This document shows, piece after piece, positions 49,430 to 60,185 of a stretch of DNA of 64,000 nucleotides; the first letter of the stretch is position 1; each line of letters starts with the position of its first letter. The translations under genes were made by a program, and so were the position numbers. The DNA is taken from positions 310,001 to 374,000 of the forward strand of contig NZ_CP136562.1 of assembly GCF_018215265.2 (NCBI RefSeq). Direction: 5' to 3'. The notes beneath the pieces were generated by a model. It ran no database searches. It had not been told where the DNA came from and saw nothing but the letters and a program-made list of their open reading frames with translations. The DNA is from Paenarthrobacter sp. GOM3. Its GTDB lineage: Bacteria; Actinomycetota; Actinomycetes; Actinomycetales; Micrococcaceae.

Positions 49430-50536
49430 ATGGCGACGGATCATCAGAACCACCCGGCTGCCCCGACCATAACCGAGGTGGCAGCAGCCGCCGGCGTAGG
49501 CCGAGCGACTGTAGCCCGGACACTGGGCAACTATGGATCGGTCAGTGAAGCCACACGGGCCAAGGTGATGCGCGCGGCCGAGAAATTGGGCTACCAGCCA
49601 AATACGTTGGCTCGAAGCATGACCACCGGGGTCACCAAAACCCTCGGAATTGTGCTGGCAGATGTGGCCAACCCGTTCTTCTCGGGCGTGCTCAAAGGCA
49701 TTTCGGAAACCGCCAAAACGGCCGGCTACGATGCCATCATCCTAAGCACTGACGAGAAGCTTGAGCTGGAGCGCGACGCGATCGCCGTCTTGCTGGCAAA
49801 GCAAGTGGATGGCCTCATTGTGGCCTCAGCTGCGGGACGAAGTGATGACGTTTCCCATCTGTCCAGTGCCATAGATCGAGGAACCCCTGTAGTTCTTATC
49901 GACCGTCTGGTGGACAAACTGGAGACAGACTCGGTGGTGATCGATAACCGGGAAGCCGCGAGGTCTGCTGTTGCATCGCTCATCCACAATGGTCATCGAC
50001 GCATAGCATTCGCGTGGGGGCCAGTGACCCTGAGCCCGGCGACGGATTTGAAACAGATGCACAGCATCCTGGACGAAGCGCTTTGGAGTGACGGCGAGCG
50101 GTTGAGGGGTTACCTCGATGCGCTCGAAGAGGCTGGGATTCCTTTTGACACTGCACTCATCACCCATGTTCTCAAGAACGAGGGCCAGGCGGCGCGGGCG
50201 GTCAGCGGTATGCTCGCCCTTGCGGACCCACCCACCGCCATCTTCACCACCGAGACTGAGGCAACGGTGGGGGCACTTCATTCCTTGCGTGCCAAAAATC
50301 TGCGCTTGCTGAAGGACGTCTCCCTCATCGGGTTCGACGACAGCCCTTGGGCGGCCGTCATGGAACCACCGCTGACCATGATCCAGCAACCCATGCGCCA
50401 AATGGGGGTGGTCGCATGCCAGCAGCTCATCGCGCGGATCGACGGCGACACCTCGGACTCGAGGAAGCACGTCCTGCCTTCGATGTTGGTCGCACGCTCG
50501 TCGGACGGCCCTGTGCGCGCTGCCGGCAGCGAATAG
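49430..50536 (+). CDS. LacI family regulator of the fructoselysine locus
   Basis: A 368-residue repressor. TITEVAAAAGVGRATVARTL (13-32) and KVMRAAEKLGYQPNTLARSM are the DNA-binding domain; the effector domain has LGIVLADVANPFFSGVLKGI, VVLIDRLVDKLETDSVVIDN and VSLIGFDDSPWAAVMEPPL. GGGGCCGG precedes ATG 49430. It lies in the middle of the frl locus, and the TACCGGTATCA operators before frlB and before the ABC genes are its probable sites, with a fructosyl-amine as inducer. E. coli uses a GntR-type FrlR for this, so the regulator family here differs. Confidence 0.93.
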   Translation: MATDHQNHPAAPTITEVAAAAGVGRATVARTLGNYGSVSEATRAKVMRAAEKLGYQPNTLARSMTTGVTKTLGIVLADVANPFFSGVLKGISETAKTAGYDAIILSTDEKLELERDAIAVLLAKQVDGLIVASAAGRSDDVSHLSSAIDRGTPVVLIDRLVDKLETDSVVIDNREAARSAVASLIHNGHRRIAFAWGPVTLSPATDLKQMHSILDEALWSDGERLRGYLDALEEAGIPFDTALITHVLKNEGQAARAVSGMLALADPPTAIFTTETEATVGALHSLRAKNLRLLKDVSLIGFDDSPWAAVMEPPLTMIQQPMRQMGVVACQQLIARIDGDTSDSRKHVLPSMLVARSSDGPVRAAGSE

Positions 50537-50595
50537 AAAATTCCCTGCCCTAATTTTCTTTGCTCTCTTCCCCGACGCAGCAAATCGTGATTCAC

Positions 50596-50613
50596 TGTGG
50601 TACCGGTATCACA
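50596..50613. promoter_or_regulatory. LacI-type operator before the frl ABC operon
   Basis: TGTGGTACCGGTATCACA is a palindrome with one mismatched pair; it shares TACCGGTATCA and the downstream GTTTCA with the frlB operator. It is 133 bases before the solute-binding protein ATG. Confidence 0.65.
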
Positions 50614-50745
50614 TGTTTCACCCCAACGTTTCAATCAGGAGTTACCTTTCAGCCCGTCACTGTGAAGCCACCCAATGGCGGGCATGACTTCCCACTCCGA
50701 TAGAGGAGTCCCGGCTGATCGGCCCTTCGACCGAAAGAAGAACTG

Positions 50746-52068
50746 ATGCGTAAAAGCACCCAATCACTGATGGCATTGCTGGCCGGCGCCGCTTTGGCGC
50801 TTACTGGATGTGCCGGCGGCGGCAGCCAACCGGCTGCTGTCCTGAATCCCAATGCTGAGCCGCAATACACAGGAACCCTCAGCATCCTCACCAAGTTTGG
50901 CGGCGACCCCTTGGAGCCCTACTTTGAGGACCTGGCCGCAGAGTACAAAAAGCTGCACCCGGAAGTGTCCTTCGATCTCATCCAGGAGACGGACCAGAGC
51001 ATCAAGGACAAGACCAAAACGCTGACTGCGTCCCAAGCAATGCCGGACATCTACTTCACCTGGGCCGGCAGCTGGGCCAACAACTTCATTGACGGAGGCC
51101 TCGCAGCAGACTTGACCCCCGTCATCGCCCCCGGCACTGAGTGGGGAAACAATTTCGGGGAATCCGCGCTGAAAGCATTCGCCAAAGACGGAAAGTACTT
51201 TGCCGTCCCGCTCTACAACAACGGCAAGTTCATGGGTTACAACCAGCGGATCTTCAAACAACTGAACCTGACGCCGCCCACTACCTTCGACGAACTCATT
51301 TCGACCTGTTCGGTGCTAAAGGAAGCCGGCTACGAGCCGATCTCCTTTGGCAACAAGGACGGCTGGCCCGGCCTGCACTACCTGCAGCAGCTCTTCGCTT
51401 ACGAGGTGCCTGCCGATGCGCTGCAAGCAGACTTCAGCCCAGGAACTGCCAAACTCGAGGACACGGGTTACCTCAAGGCCATGGGCCAATTCACCACCCT
51501 GGTCAATGAGTGCACCGGCAGTGGCAAGGATTCAAACGGCGTTCTCTACACCACGGCACAGCAGGCCCTGGCTGAGGGGAAGTCCGGTATGTACTACCAG
51601 GAGATCCTCGAATTCGACTCCACCGCCTCCGCCGATTCAAAGCTCAAGCAAGATGGGTTGGGCATTTTCAAGCTTCCGGCGGCGGCCGACGCCAAGGGAG
51701 ACCCGCAGGCCATTGAAGGTTCTCCTGAGGGTTACATCATCAATGCGCGCTCCAAGAACGCCGCACTGGCAGCTGACTTCATGAAATTCGCTACCAACAG
51801 CCAGAACGCTGCCAAACTCTCGGCTCCGCCGTACGGTCAGCCCAGCGCGGTCAAAGGTGCGGTTTCCACTGCGAACTCCTCAGGACCTGTGATCGAGGGC
51901 ATCAAGCAGGTGAACGAAGCATCCGCGGCCATCACGTGGCTGGATTCCGTTACTGTTCCTGCAGTCGCTGACGCCTGGTTGGCCGGTGGGGAAGCCCTGG
52001 TGGCCGGAACTCAGACGCCGGACCAGGTTCTTGCTTCTGTCCGGGCTGCTTCCAGTGCAGCAAAGTAG
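50746..52068 (+). CDS. ABC transporter extracellular sugar-binding lipoprotein (frl locus)
   Basis: A 440-residue family 1 binding protein. The signal peptide ends in the lipobox LTGC (Cys22) and a GGGS linker. GTLSILTKFGGDPLEPYFED starts the mature fold; YKKLHPEVSFDLIQETDQSI, MPDIYFTWAGSWANNFIDGG and VPLYNNGKFMGYN are typical of CUT1 oligosaccharide receptors. It binds its ligand outside the membrane and delivers it to the two permeases that follow. No ATPase gene is in the locus, so a shared MsiK/MalK-like ATPase is likely. An Amadori compound is the probable ligand, by context. Confidence 0.93.
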   Translation: MRKSTQSLMALLAGAALALTGCAGGGSQPAAVLNPNAEPQYTGTLSILTKFGGDPLEPYFEDLAAEYKKLHPEVSFDLIQETDQSIKDKTKTLTASQAMPDIYFTWAGSWANNFIDGGLAADLTPVIAPGTEWGNNFGESALKAFAKDGKYFAVPLYNNGKFMGYNQRIFKQLNLTPPTTFDELISTCSVLKEAGYEPISFGNKDGWPGLHYLQQLFAYEVPADALQADFSPGTAKLEDTGYLKAMGQFTTLVNECTGSGKDSNGVLYTTAQQALAEGKSGMYYQEILEFDSTASADSKLKQDGLGIFKLPAAADAKGDPQAIEGSPEGYIINARSKNAALAADFMKFATNSQNAAKLSAPPYGQPSAVKGAVSTANSSGPVIEGIKQVNEASAAITWLDSVTVPAVADAWLAGGEALVAGTQTPDQVLASVRAASSAAK

Positions 52069-52079
52069 CAGGCAGCGCC

Positions 52080-53051
52080 ATGACTGTTTCCAATACTGCC
52101 TGGAAATCGGCGGCTCCGCCTCCGGCACCTCTTTCCACTAAGTCGCCGAAGAGCAGGACACGCAAGCCTGTCCGGGCGCATGGCTGGCGCAACGTTGTGT
52201 GGGTACTGCCGGCGGTTCTGCTGCTGGGTTTGTTCGCCTACTTGCCCCTGGTGCAGAACCTTGGGTTCAGCTTCCTCAAATGGGATATCTACAGCGGCCG
52301 GCAAACCTTTGTAGGCGCGGACAATTACGTCCGCATGTTCAATGACCCCATCTTTTGGAAGTCACTCCTTAACAACACGCTGTACGCGGTCATCTCCATT
52401 GCATTCCAGGTATTCGGGGCGATGATCCTCGCAGCGATGATTGAGGGGCTGCGAAGCCAACGGTGGAGGGGAATCCTCCGAGCCGTCTACTTTGTACCGT
52501 CCGCCATCTCCCTGACGGTCGCCGGTCTCTTGTTCTACTTCATCTATGAACCCGAGATGGGCATCCTCAACGCGGCCTTGGATTTCCTGGGCCTGGGGAA
52601 TTTCACGCAAGCATGGCTGGGACAGGAGAACACGGCGATCTTTGCCATCATCGCCATGAGCCAGTGGCAGGGTTTTGGATATTGCACGCTTCTCTTCTCG
52701 GTGGCGCTCCAGCGGATCCCCTCCGAACTATATGAAGCTGCGTCGATCGACGGCGTGGGCCCCTTCCAGCGCTTCTTTTCGATTTCCTTGCCTCTCGTCA
52801 GGGAAATGACCGGCCTCATGATGATCGTCACGGTGTCCGGAGCCTTCCAAGTGTTCAACGAAGTCATGGTGATGACCAGCGGGGGGCCCAACAACTCCAG
52901 CCAGGTCCTTGGCACGTGGCTTTACAGGAGCGGATTCGTCCGCAATGACTTCGGTTATGCGGCCGCCGTCGCCACGGCCGTCTTCATCATCACTCTGGTC
53001 CTGGCCGTTATTCAGCTGCGTATCTCCAAGAAAAGGAGGGTCCAATGGTGA
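52080..53051 (+). CDS. ABC transporter permease, MalF-like
   Basis: A 323-residue permease with six helices and a basic N-terminal tail. VWVLPAVLLLGLFAYLPLVQ is helix 1; the EAA loop reads ELYEAASIDGVGPFQRFFSI, which docks on the ATPase. AFQVFNEVMVMTSGGPNNSS is a conserved CUT1 segment. It starts 11 bases after the binding-protein gene and overlaps the next permease by seven bases, giving a 1:1 pair. Confidence 0.94.
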   Translation: MTVSNTAWKSAAPPPAPLSTKSPKSRTRKPVRAHGWRNVVWVLPAVLLLGLFAYLPLVQNLGFSFLKWDIYSGRQTFVGADNYVRMFNDPIFWKSLLNNTLYAVISIAFQVFGAMILAAMIEGLRSQRWRGILRAVYFVPSAISLTVAGLLFYFIYEPEMGILNAALDFLGLGNFTQAWLGQENTAIFAIIAMSQWQGFGYCTLLFSVALQRIPSELYEAASIDGVGPFQRFFSISLPLVREMTGLMMIVTVSGAFQVFNEVMVMTSGGPNNSSQVLGTWLYRSGFVRNDFGYAAAVATAVFIITLVLAVIQLRISKKRRVQW

Positions 53052-53881
53052 CGCGCTCAGCCCTGCTGCTGGCACTCGGCCGGGTCCTCATCAAAGCGTT
53101 CCTGGTTGCCCTCGCCGTCGTGGTTGTTTATCCCTTGGTCTGGATGCTGCTCAACGGTGTGAAATCCAACGCCGAACTGTTTTCTAATCCTTTCGCCCTG
53201 CCCGTCGCATGGAAATGGGACAACTACATCACTGCATGGAATCGAGGGGTGGGCGACTACCTCACAACCAGCGTCTTGGTTACCGTTGCCTCCACCATCG
53301 CGACAGTATTTATCAGCGCCTGGGCTGCCTATGGGTTGACCAGGGTCAACATCCCCTTCAACAGGGTGGTGCTCGTTCTGATTCTTGGCGGGCTGATGCT
53401 CGCTCCCACGGTTGCCCTCATCCCGCTGGTCAAGATGTTCCAAAGCCTGGGGCTTTACAACAATCTCTGGGCACTGCTCATCTTGTACACGGCATTCCGG
53501 GTTCCCTTCACCACGTTCCTTATCCGGGCGTACATGATGGACCTGCCCGCAGAGGTGGACGAAGCAGCATCCGTGGACGGAGCGTCCAAGGCCCGGGCGT
53601 TTTGGCAGGTCATCTTGCCCATGTGCAAGCCGATCCTGGTATCGACTGTTCTCCTGAACATCCTGTTTACGTGGAACGAATACCTGTTCGCCATGGTGTT
53701 CACCAGCGGGGGAGCCCTGCAAACCCTGCCTGTGGGACTGACGAATCTGATGTCCAAGCACGGTACGGACTATCCCGTAGTCTTCGCGGGCATGGCTATC
53801 GCGGCTATTCCGGTGATTGTGCTCTTCTTTGCCGGTCAGCGTTACTTCATCCGCGGACTCGCCGACGGAGTTGGTAAGTAG
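53045..53881 (+). CDS. ABC transporter permease, MalG-like
   Basis: A 278-residue permease: VALAVVVVYPLVWMLLNGVK at the start, NLWALLILYTAFRVPFTTFL, and the EAA loop EVDEAASVDGASKARAFWQV. The C terminus ends AGQRYFIRGLADGVGK, typical of MalG-like proteins. It is translated from an ATG inside the end of the preceding permease gene. The frlC-like gene begins two bases after its stop. Confidence 0.94.
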   Translation: MVTRSALLLALGRVLIKAFLVALAVVVVYPLVWMLLNGVKSNAELFSNPFALPVAWKWDNYITAWNRGVGDYLTTSVLVTVASTIATVFISAWAAYGLTRVNIPFNRVVLVLILGGLMLAPTVALIPLVKMFQSLGLYNNLWALLILYTAFRVPFTTFLIRAYMMDLPAEVDEAASVDGASKARAFWQVILPMCKPILVSTVLLNILFTWNEYLFAMVFTSGGALQTLPVGLTNLMSKHGTDYPVVFAGMAIAAIPVIVLFFAGQRYFIRGLADGVGK

Positions 53882-53883
53882 CT

Positions 53884-56361
<2,478 letters not shown>

Positions 56362-56549
56362 GACAGGCTCCCCAGCAGCTGTTGTGGCGATGTGTCGGCC
56401 AGTCTAGGTGGAGCGATCGGGCGCTACCCAGTCAAAATTTGGCGCTTGTGGATAACCCGACCCCGGGCCCACCGCATGGCTCTTGGCCCTTGTGGCCAAA
56501 GCGTCGGAGCTAGACGCTAGGGTGGTAGTCAAGAGAAGGGGAGTGCTCC

Positions 56550-56996
56550 ATGGAAGAACAGAACGTGCAGCTTGAGCCCGTGCCTGGTGGCGAGATCGTC
56601 GGGACCGGACGCACCATCATCTCCGAGGCTGCGGTAGCCAAGGTAGCCGGGATCGCTGCCCGGACGGTTCCTGGCGTCTACTCCTTGGGTTCGGGCCCGT
56701 CCCGTGCGCTGGGCGCGATCCGCGACGCCGTGGGCAGTTCAGACCATGCAGCAGGTGTTCGAGCCGAGGTCGGCGAGACCCAGGTAGCCGTGGACATCAA
56801 TCTTGTGGCCCTCTATGGCCATCCCCTTCACGGCGTCGCCAACCAGGTCAGGGCCGCTGTTTTCAGGGCGGTCGAGGAACTGGTGGGACTGCAGGTTATC
56901 GAAGTCAATATTGAAATCACGGACGTATATATCGCCCCGCCTGTGAAGGCCCCCGGCGGCAAAACAGTTGTAGTGGAAAGGGATGCGCTCCAATGA
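56550..56996 (+). CDS. Asp23/Gls24 family envelope stress protein
   Basis: A 148-residue Asp23-family protein: GRTIISEAAVAKVAGIAART, VPGVYSLGSG, VAVDINLVALYGHPLHGVAN and VRAAVFRAVEELVGLQVIEV are hallmark segments, ending with ITDVYIAPP. Asp23 proteins polymerise at the membrane, bound by the anchor AmaP, in alkaline or cell-envelope stress. AGAAGGGGAG lies before ATG 56550. It opens a five-gene cluster in which every junction overlaps by four bases. Confidence 0.93.
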   Translation: MEEQNVQLEPVPGGEIVGTGRTIISEAAVAKVAGIAARTVPGVYSLGSGPSRALGAIRDAVGSSDHAAGVRAEVGETQVAVDINLVALYGHPLHGVANQVRAAVFRAVEELVGLQVIEVNIEITDVYIAPPVKAPGGKTVVVERDALQ

Positions 56997-57184
56997 GTAT
57001 GACCGTGGTGGGAATCGCGATCGGCGCCTTCGTGGCTTTCATGTCCCTGTCATTCGGGTTGTGGGGCTTCCTCATATCGCTGCTTTTCATGGGCATCGGC
57101 GCGCTGCTGGGCCGCGCGGCTGACGGCAAGCTGGACCTGCGCAGCGTGCTGGACGCCATTACGGGCCGGCGCTCCTCGTCATGA
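56993..57184 (+). CDS. Small membrane protein (DUF2273-like)
   Basis: A 63-residue protein with two hydrophobic segments (VVGIAIGAFVAFMSLSFG, LWGFLISLLFMGIGALLG) and a basic tail, DLRSVLDAITGRRSSS. Small proteins of this design (DUF2273) are found beside Asp23 and AmaP. It starts inside the end of the Asp23 gene (ATGA) and overlaps the next gene by four bases as well. It may help anchor the Asp23 assembly. Confidence 0.83.
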   Translation: MSMTVVGIAIGAFVAFMSLSFGLWGFLISLLFMGIGALLGRAADGKLDLRSVLDAITGRRSSS

Positions 57185-57561
57185 GCGTGGCTGAGGCTGT
57201 GGAATCCACCACCAGCCTGGCCGGCCACAACCGGATCAGTACCCAGGCTTTGACATCGTTGGCCCGCGCCGCAGCCGCCGAGGCGCTCGGCGTTGAGGCC
57301 AGTGACATCCGGGCCGATTGGGCGGACGACGACGGCCTGCTGGCTTTGTCGATCGTGGCACCTATCAGCATTCCGGCCTTAACCGAGGTCCTTCGAGATC
57401 CCAGGCGGGTCCAGGGCTTCGGAGGGTCGATCTGGGACCGGTCCGTTGCGGCCAAGGCAACAATACTGGAGATTGTCACCCGGCTCAGTGGCTCGCAGCT
57501 AAGCAGGGTGGACATCAGGATCAGTGGAGCCCAGGTCACGGAGGGAGGGCGCGTTCAATGA
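57181..57561 (+). CDS. Asp23-related small protein
   Basis: A 126-residue soluble protein: RISTQALTSLARAAAAEALG, DGLLALSIVAPISIPALTEV, then DRSVAAKATILEIVTRLSGS and VDIRISGAQV. The strand-helix order and position suggest a second, shorter Asp23-like protein, but the classical Asp23 motifs are weak. It overlaps both neighbours by four bases. It may assemble with the first Asp23 protein or act as a regulator of it. Confidence 0.75.
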   Translation: MSVAEAVESTTSLAGHNRISTQALTSLARAAAAEALGVEASDIRADWADDDGLLALSIVAPISIPALTEVLRDPRRVQGFGGSIWDRSVAAKATILEIVTRLSGSQLSRVDIRISGAQVTEGGRVQ

Positions 57562-58199
57562 CGCAGGATCAGGAAACACAGAATGTGAACGCAGTGGATT
57601 CCGGAGCCAGTCCGGTTGCCGGGGAAGACCCGGAGATGGCCCGCATCCTGCGCCGTGAAACGCACTCATCCCGCGCCGGAGCAGCCACCATCGCGGCAGT
57701 GCTGGTCATTGTCCTATGCGTCTACGCTTTGCTCGAATCCGGTGTCCGTGCCGTTGGACAGCCTCCGTGGTTGATCGATCCCAGCACGGCGGCGGAACGT
57801 GTCATCGCCCTTCCGGCAGGCATCTCGCCGTTGCTGCTGGGCGCAAGTGGTGCTGTGATTGCCATGGTCGGGTTGTTTTTCCTCCTCCACGCCGTCCTGC
57901 CGGGCCGTCGGGCCCGCCATCTGCTTCGCGACCCCCGCACCGCCGTCGTCGTCGATGACGAGGTCCTGGCCTCGGCGCTGGCCCGCAGGGCCCGGACTGC
58001 CGCGAATGTCACGCAGGAACAGGTCATGGTGGTGGTGTCCCGGCAGTTGGTCGTGGTCAACGTGAGGCCTACTTCGGGGAGCCGCGTGAGCGAAGAGGCT
58101 GTGCGGTCCGCGGTCCAGGCTGAACTTGAGGAAATGTCGCCTGTACCGATGCCTTCGGTGCGGGTCAATCTGGCGTCGTCGGGGGTGATCGGGGCGTGA
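57558..58199 (+). CDS. Membrane protein of the Asp23 cluster (DUF6286-like)
   Basis: A 213-residue protein with a charged N-terminal tail (1-37), two membrane helices (TIAAVLVIVLCVYALLESGV and LLLGASGAVIAMVGLFFLLH) and a C-terminal domain, VVDDEVLASALARRARTAAN and VVVSRQLVVVNVRPTSGSRV. That domain ends with a predicted beta-alpha fold like Asp23. This is the usual fourth member of actinobacterial clusters of this kind. ATG 57558 overlaps the previous stop. Confidence 0.8.
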   Translation: MTQDQETQNVNAVDSGASPVAGEDPEMARILRRETHSSRAGAATIAAVLVIVLCVYALLESGVRAVGQPPWLIDPSTAAERVIALPAGISPLLLGASGAVIAMVGLFFLLHAVLPGRRARHLLRDPRTAVVVDDEVLASALARRARTAANVTQEQVMVVVSRQLVVVNVRPTSGSRVSEEAVRSAVQAELEEMSPVPMPSVRVNLASSGVIGA

Positions 58200-58807
58200 A
58201 CGGAACACCGAGAGCCCTGAACCGCGTGCTGCTGTTCATTATTGGAGTGAAACTCCTTGCTGTCGGGCTCCTCCTCCTGCTGTTGGCCACAGTTCCGGCA
58301 GTAGCCACGTGGTGGCATGGCTGGTCCGCCGCCGCATGGGCGCGGACAGAAGAGCTCTTCCGGGACACCCGCTTTCCGGGGCGGGAAGAGAGCTGGCTGT
58401 GGATCGTGGCTGGCCTTGTCCTGGTGGCCATCATTGTCGCGATGATTGCCTGGGTGTCCCAGCAAGGCAAAGGCCGGGCCAACTTCCTGGTGTCCAGTGA
58501 TGACGACAGCGACGTCGACGGCCAAGTTCGGATTGGCGGCGGCGTCGCTGAGCAGGCGTTGCGGGCCGCTCTTTCCGAGAGGACGGACCTCGCCAGCGCA
58601 TCAGTGGCAACCCTTGAGGTGAAGGGAAAGCCGGGGCTGCGCATCCGCATCCAACCCAGGCAAGGAGTAGCACCCCACATCCTTGCCGCCGAAGTGTCCC
58701 AACTGGTTGAAGCCCTGGACCTGGTGATTGGGCAGAAGACCCCCGTGCTGGTTCATATGGTTTCGGGCGCCCGGTCCCGGTTCACCCGTGCTGAACGGGT
58801 TCGTTGA
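58196..58807 (+). CDS. AmaP-like alkaline-shock membrane anchor
   Basis: A 203-residue protein with two membrane helices, the first RVLLFIIGVKLLAVGLLLLL and the second ESWLWIVAGLVLVAIIVAMI, a linker rich in Asp (SSDDDSDVDG), and a C-terminal Asp23-like fold (AEQALRAALSERTDLASASV, LVEALDLVIGQKTPVLVHMV). AmaP-type proteins hold Asp23 at the membrane. GTG 58196 overlaps the previous stop (GTGA). It completes the five-gene cluster; the next gene belongs to DNA repair and may be co-transcribed. Confidence 0.8.
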   Translation: MNGTPRALNRVLLFIIGVKLLAVGLLLLLLATVPAVATWWHGWSAAAWARTEELFRDTRFPGREESWLWIVAGLVLVAIIVAMIAWVSQQGKGRANFLVSSDDDSDVDGQVRIGGGVAEQALRAALSERTDLASASVATLEVKGKPGLRIRIQPRQGVAPHILAAEVSQLVEALDLVIGQKTPVLVHMVSGARSRFTRAERVR

Positions 58808-58816
58808 TGTTAGCGA

Positions 58817-59524
58817 ATGAAGCAGACAGGACGGGAGGCCGCAGTGGCTGGAACGCCGGTGCTTGAGACGTCGGTGGCCGAGGTGATGGCCGAACTGGCG
58901 GCGTTGGAGGATCCCCGTGCGCGTGAAGTGAACGAAAGGCACGGCGACGATCACGGAGTGAACCTCAGCAAGCTGCGCGCCGTCGCGAAGAGGCTTAAAA
59001 CGCAACAGGACCTGGCCCGCGAGCTTTGGAACACCGGTGACACGGCAGCCAGGCTCCTGTCATTGCTGATCTGCCGGCCAAAAGCGTTTGCGAAGGACGA
59101 GCTGGACGGCATGTTGCGCCAAGCGCACACCCCGAAGGTCAACGACTGGCTCGTGAACTACGTGATCAAGAAAAGCCCGTACTGCGAGGAACTGCGGGTG
59201 TCGTGGTTCTCCGACCCGGACCCGGTCGTGGCGGGTGCTGGCTGGGCCCTGACCTCCGAACGGGTGGTCAAGAAGCCTGAGGGCCTGGACCTGGACCAAC
59301 TCCTGGACCTGATCGAGGCTGGCATGAAGGACGCCCCTGACCGGCTCCAGTGGGCAATGAACAACTGCCTGGCGCAGATCGGGATCGAGCACCCTGGGCA
59401 TCGAGCCCGGGCGCTCAGCATTGGTGAACGGTTGGAGGTCCTCAAGGACTATCCCACGCCGCCCAACTGCACCTCACCGTTTGCGCCCATCTGGATCAAT
59501 GAAATGGTCCGCCGCAAGGGCTGA
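58817..59524 (+). CDS. AlkD-like DNA alkylation repair protein
   Basis: A 235-residue all-helical HEAT-repeat protein. Segments include VAEVMAELAALEDPRAREVN, GVNLSKLRAVAKRLKTQQDL, NDWLVNYVIKKSPYCEELRV and DAPDRLQWAMNNCLAQIGIE, and the frame is continuous to the end. AlkD removes alkylated purines from DNA without base flipping. This subgroup is more distant from the Bacillus enzyme, so glycosylase activity is likely but not certain. The start ATG 58817 lies 9 bases after the AmaP-like stop, with no separate terminator, suggesting cotranscription. Confidence 0.85.
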   Translation: MKQTGREAAVAGTPVLETSVAEVMAELAALEDPRAREVNERHGDDHGVNLSKLRAVAKRLKTQQDLARELWNTGDTAARLLSLLICRPKAFAKDELDGMLRQAHTPKVNDWLVNYVIKKSPYCEELRVSWFSDPDPVVAGAGWALTSERVVKKPEGLDLDQLLDLIEAGMKDAPDRLQWAMNNCLAQIGIEHPGHRARALSIGERLEVLKDYPTPPNCTSPFAPIWINEMVRRKG

Positions 59525-59535
59525 TTTCCGCGAAA

Positions 59536-59937
59536 CTAGCCCCTGTTGCGGTGCATCATGCGGTAGGTGATCTCGGCGAGGAGTTCCTCGTCTGAAAGGT
59601 GCGAGGCCCGCGCGATGGGCGCGCTGGGAACGGCGACGCGGGGAGGACCTTGCCGGGTTTCGTCTCCGTTGCGCATGTCGTCCGGGGTGATCATGTCCGG
59701 GGCGAACGTTGACTTCCCTTTGAGGACCTCGGACACCGAGCCGGCGCGCCAGCCCAGGGCGTGTTCAAGCTTGCGTTGGTTGATCTCCTGCGCGCGGCGG
59801 GTTCCCGATTCCAGCGTCCGGACGGTCTTGATGGCCGTTCCAGCCTGCTTGGCCAACTGCACCTGGCTCAGGCCTTGCGCCAGGCGTTCTTCCTTGATCA
59901 GTCGGCCGATGGTCTGTAGTGCTTCAAGTTCATCCAC
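59536..59937 (-). CDS. XRE-family helix-turn-helix regulator
   Basis: A 133-residue protein starting at GTG 59937. DELEALQTIGRLIKEERLAQ, GLSQVQLAKQAGTAIKTVRT and LESGTRRAQEINQRKLEHAL make up an XRE (Cro/C1) DNA-binding domain; the C-terminal part (MITPDDMRNGDETRQG, then RASHLSDEELLAEITYRMMH) is a variable tail. Upstream in-frame codons do not resemble protein. It is convergent with the repair gene and divergent from the ABC system at 60186. Targets are unknown; it could sense something in repair or control the import genes. Confidence 0.83.
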   Translation of the reverse strand: MDELEALQTIGRLIKEERLAQGLSQVQLAKQAGTAIKTVRTLESGTRRAQEINQRKLEHALGWRAGSVSEVLKGKSTFAPDMITPDDMRNGDETRQGPPRVAVPSAPIARASHLSDEELLAEITYRMMHRNRG

Positions 59938-60087
59938 ACTTCTTAGTTTTCCATAGGCAACATTAGGCAACCAAATCGGATAATGGGCAACCTGGTCCAC
60001 GGCTGGGCACGCCAGGGCCGAGGGCGCCATCGCATGGGCGAATCCAGAAGTAGGCAGGCTGCTTTGTATCGTTGTGGTTACGGTGCG

Positions 60088-60101
60088 TGTAAGCGCTTGC
60101 A
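60088..60101. promoter_or_regulatory. LacI/CcpA-type operator before the second ABC operon
   Basis: TGTAAGCGCTTGCA is an almost perfect palindrome (AAGCGCTT core) 85 bases before the binding-protein ATG. It is a typical LacI-family site, and a LacI gene ends this operon at 63666. Confidence 0.62.
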
Positions 60102-60185
60102 TATGTGCGATGATCATGGCTAGTGTGAGCGTCACCACATCAATTGCGCCGCCGAATCACTTGTACTCAGCGAGGAGTCTTTAGC

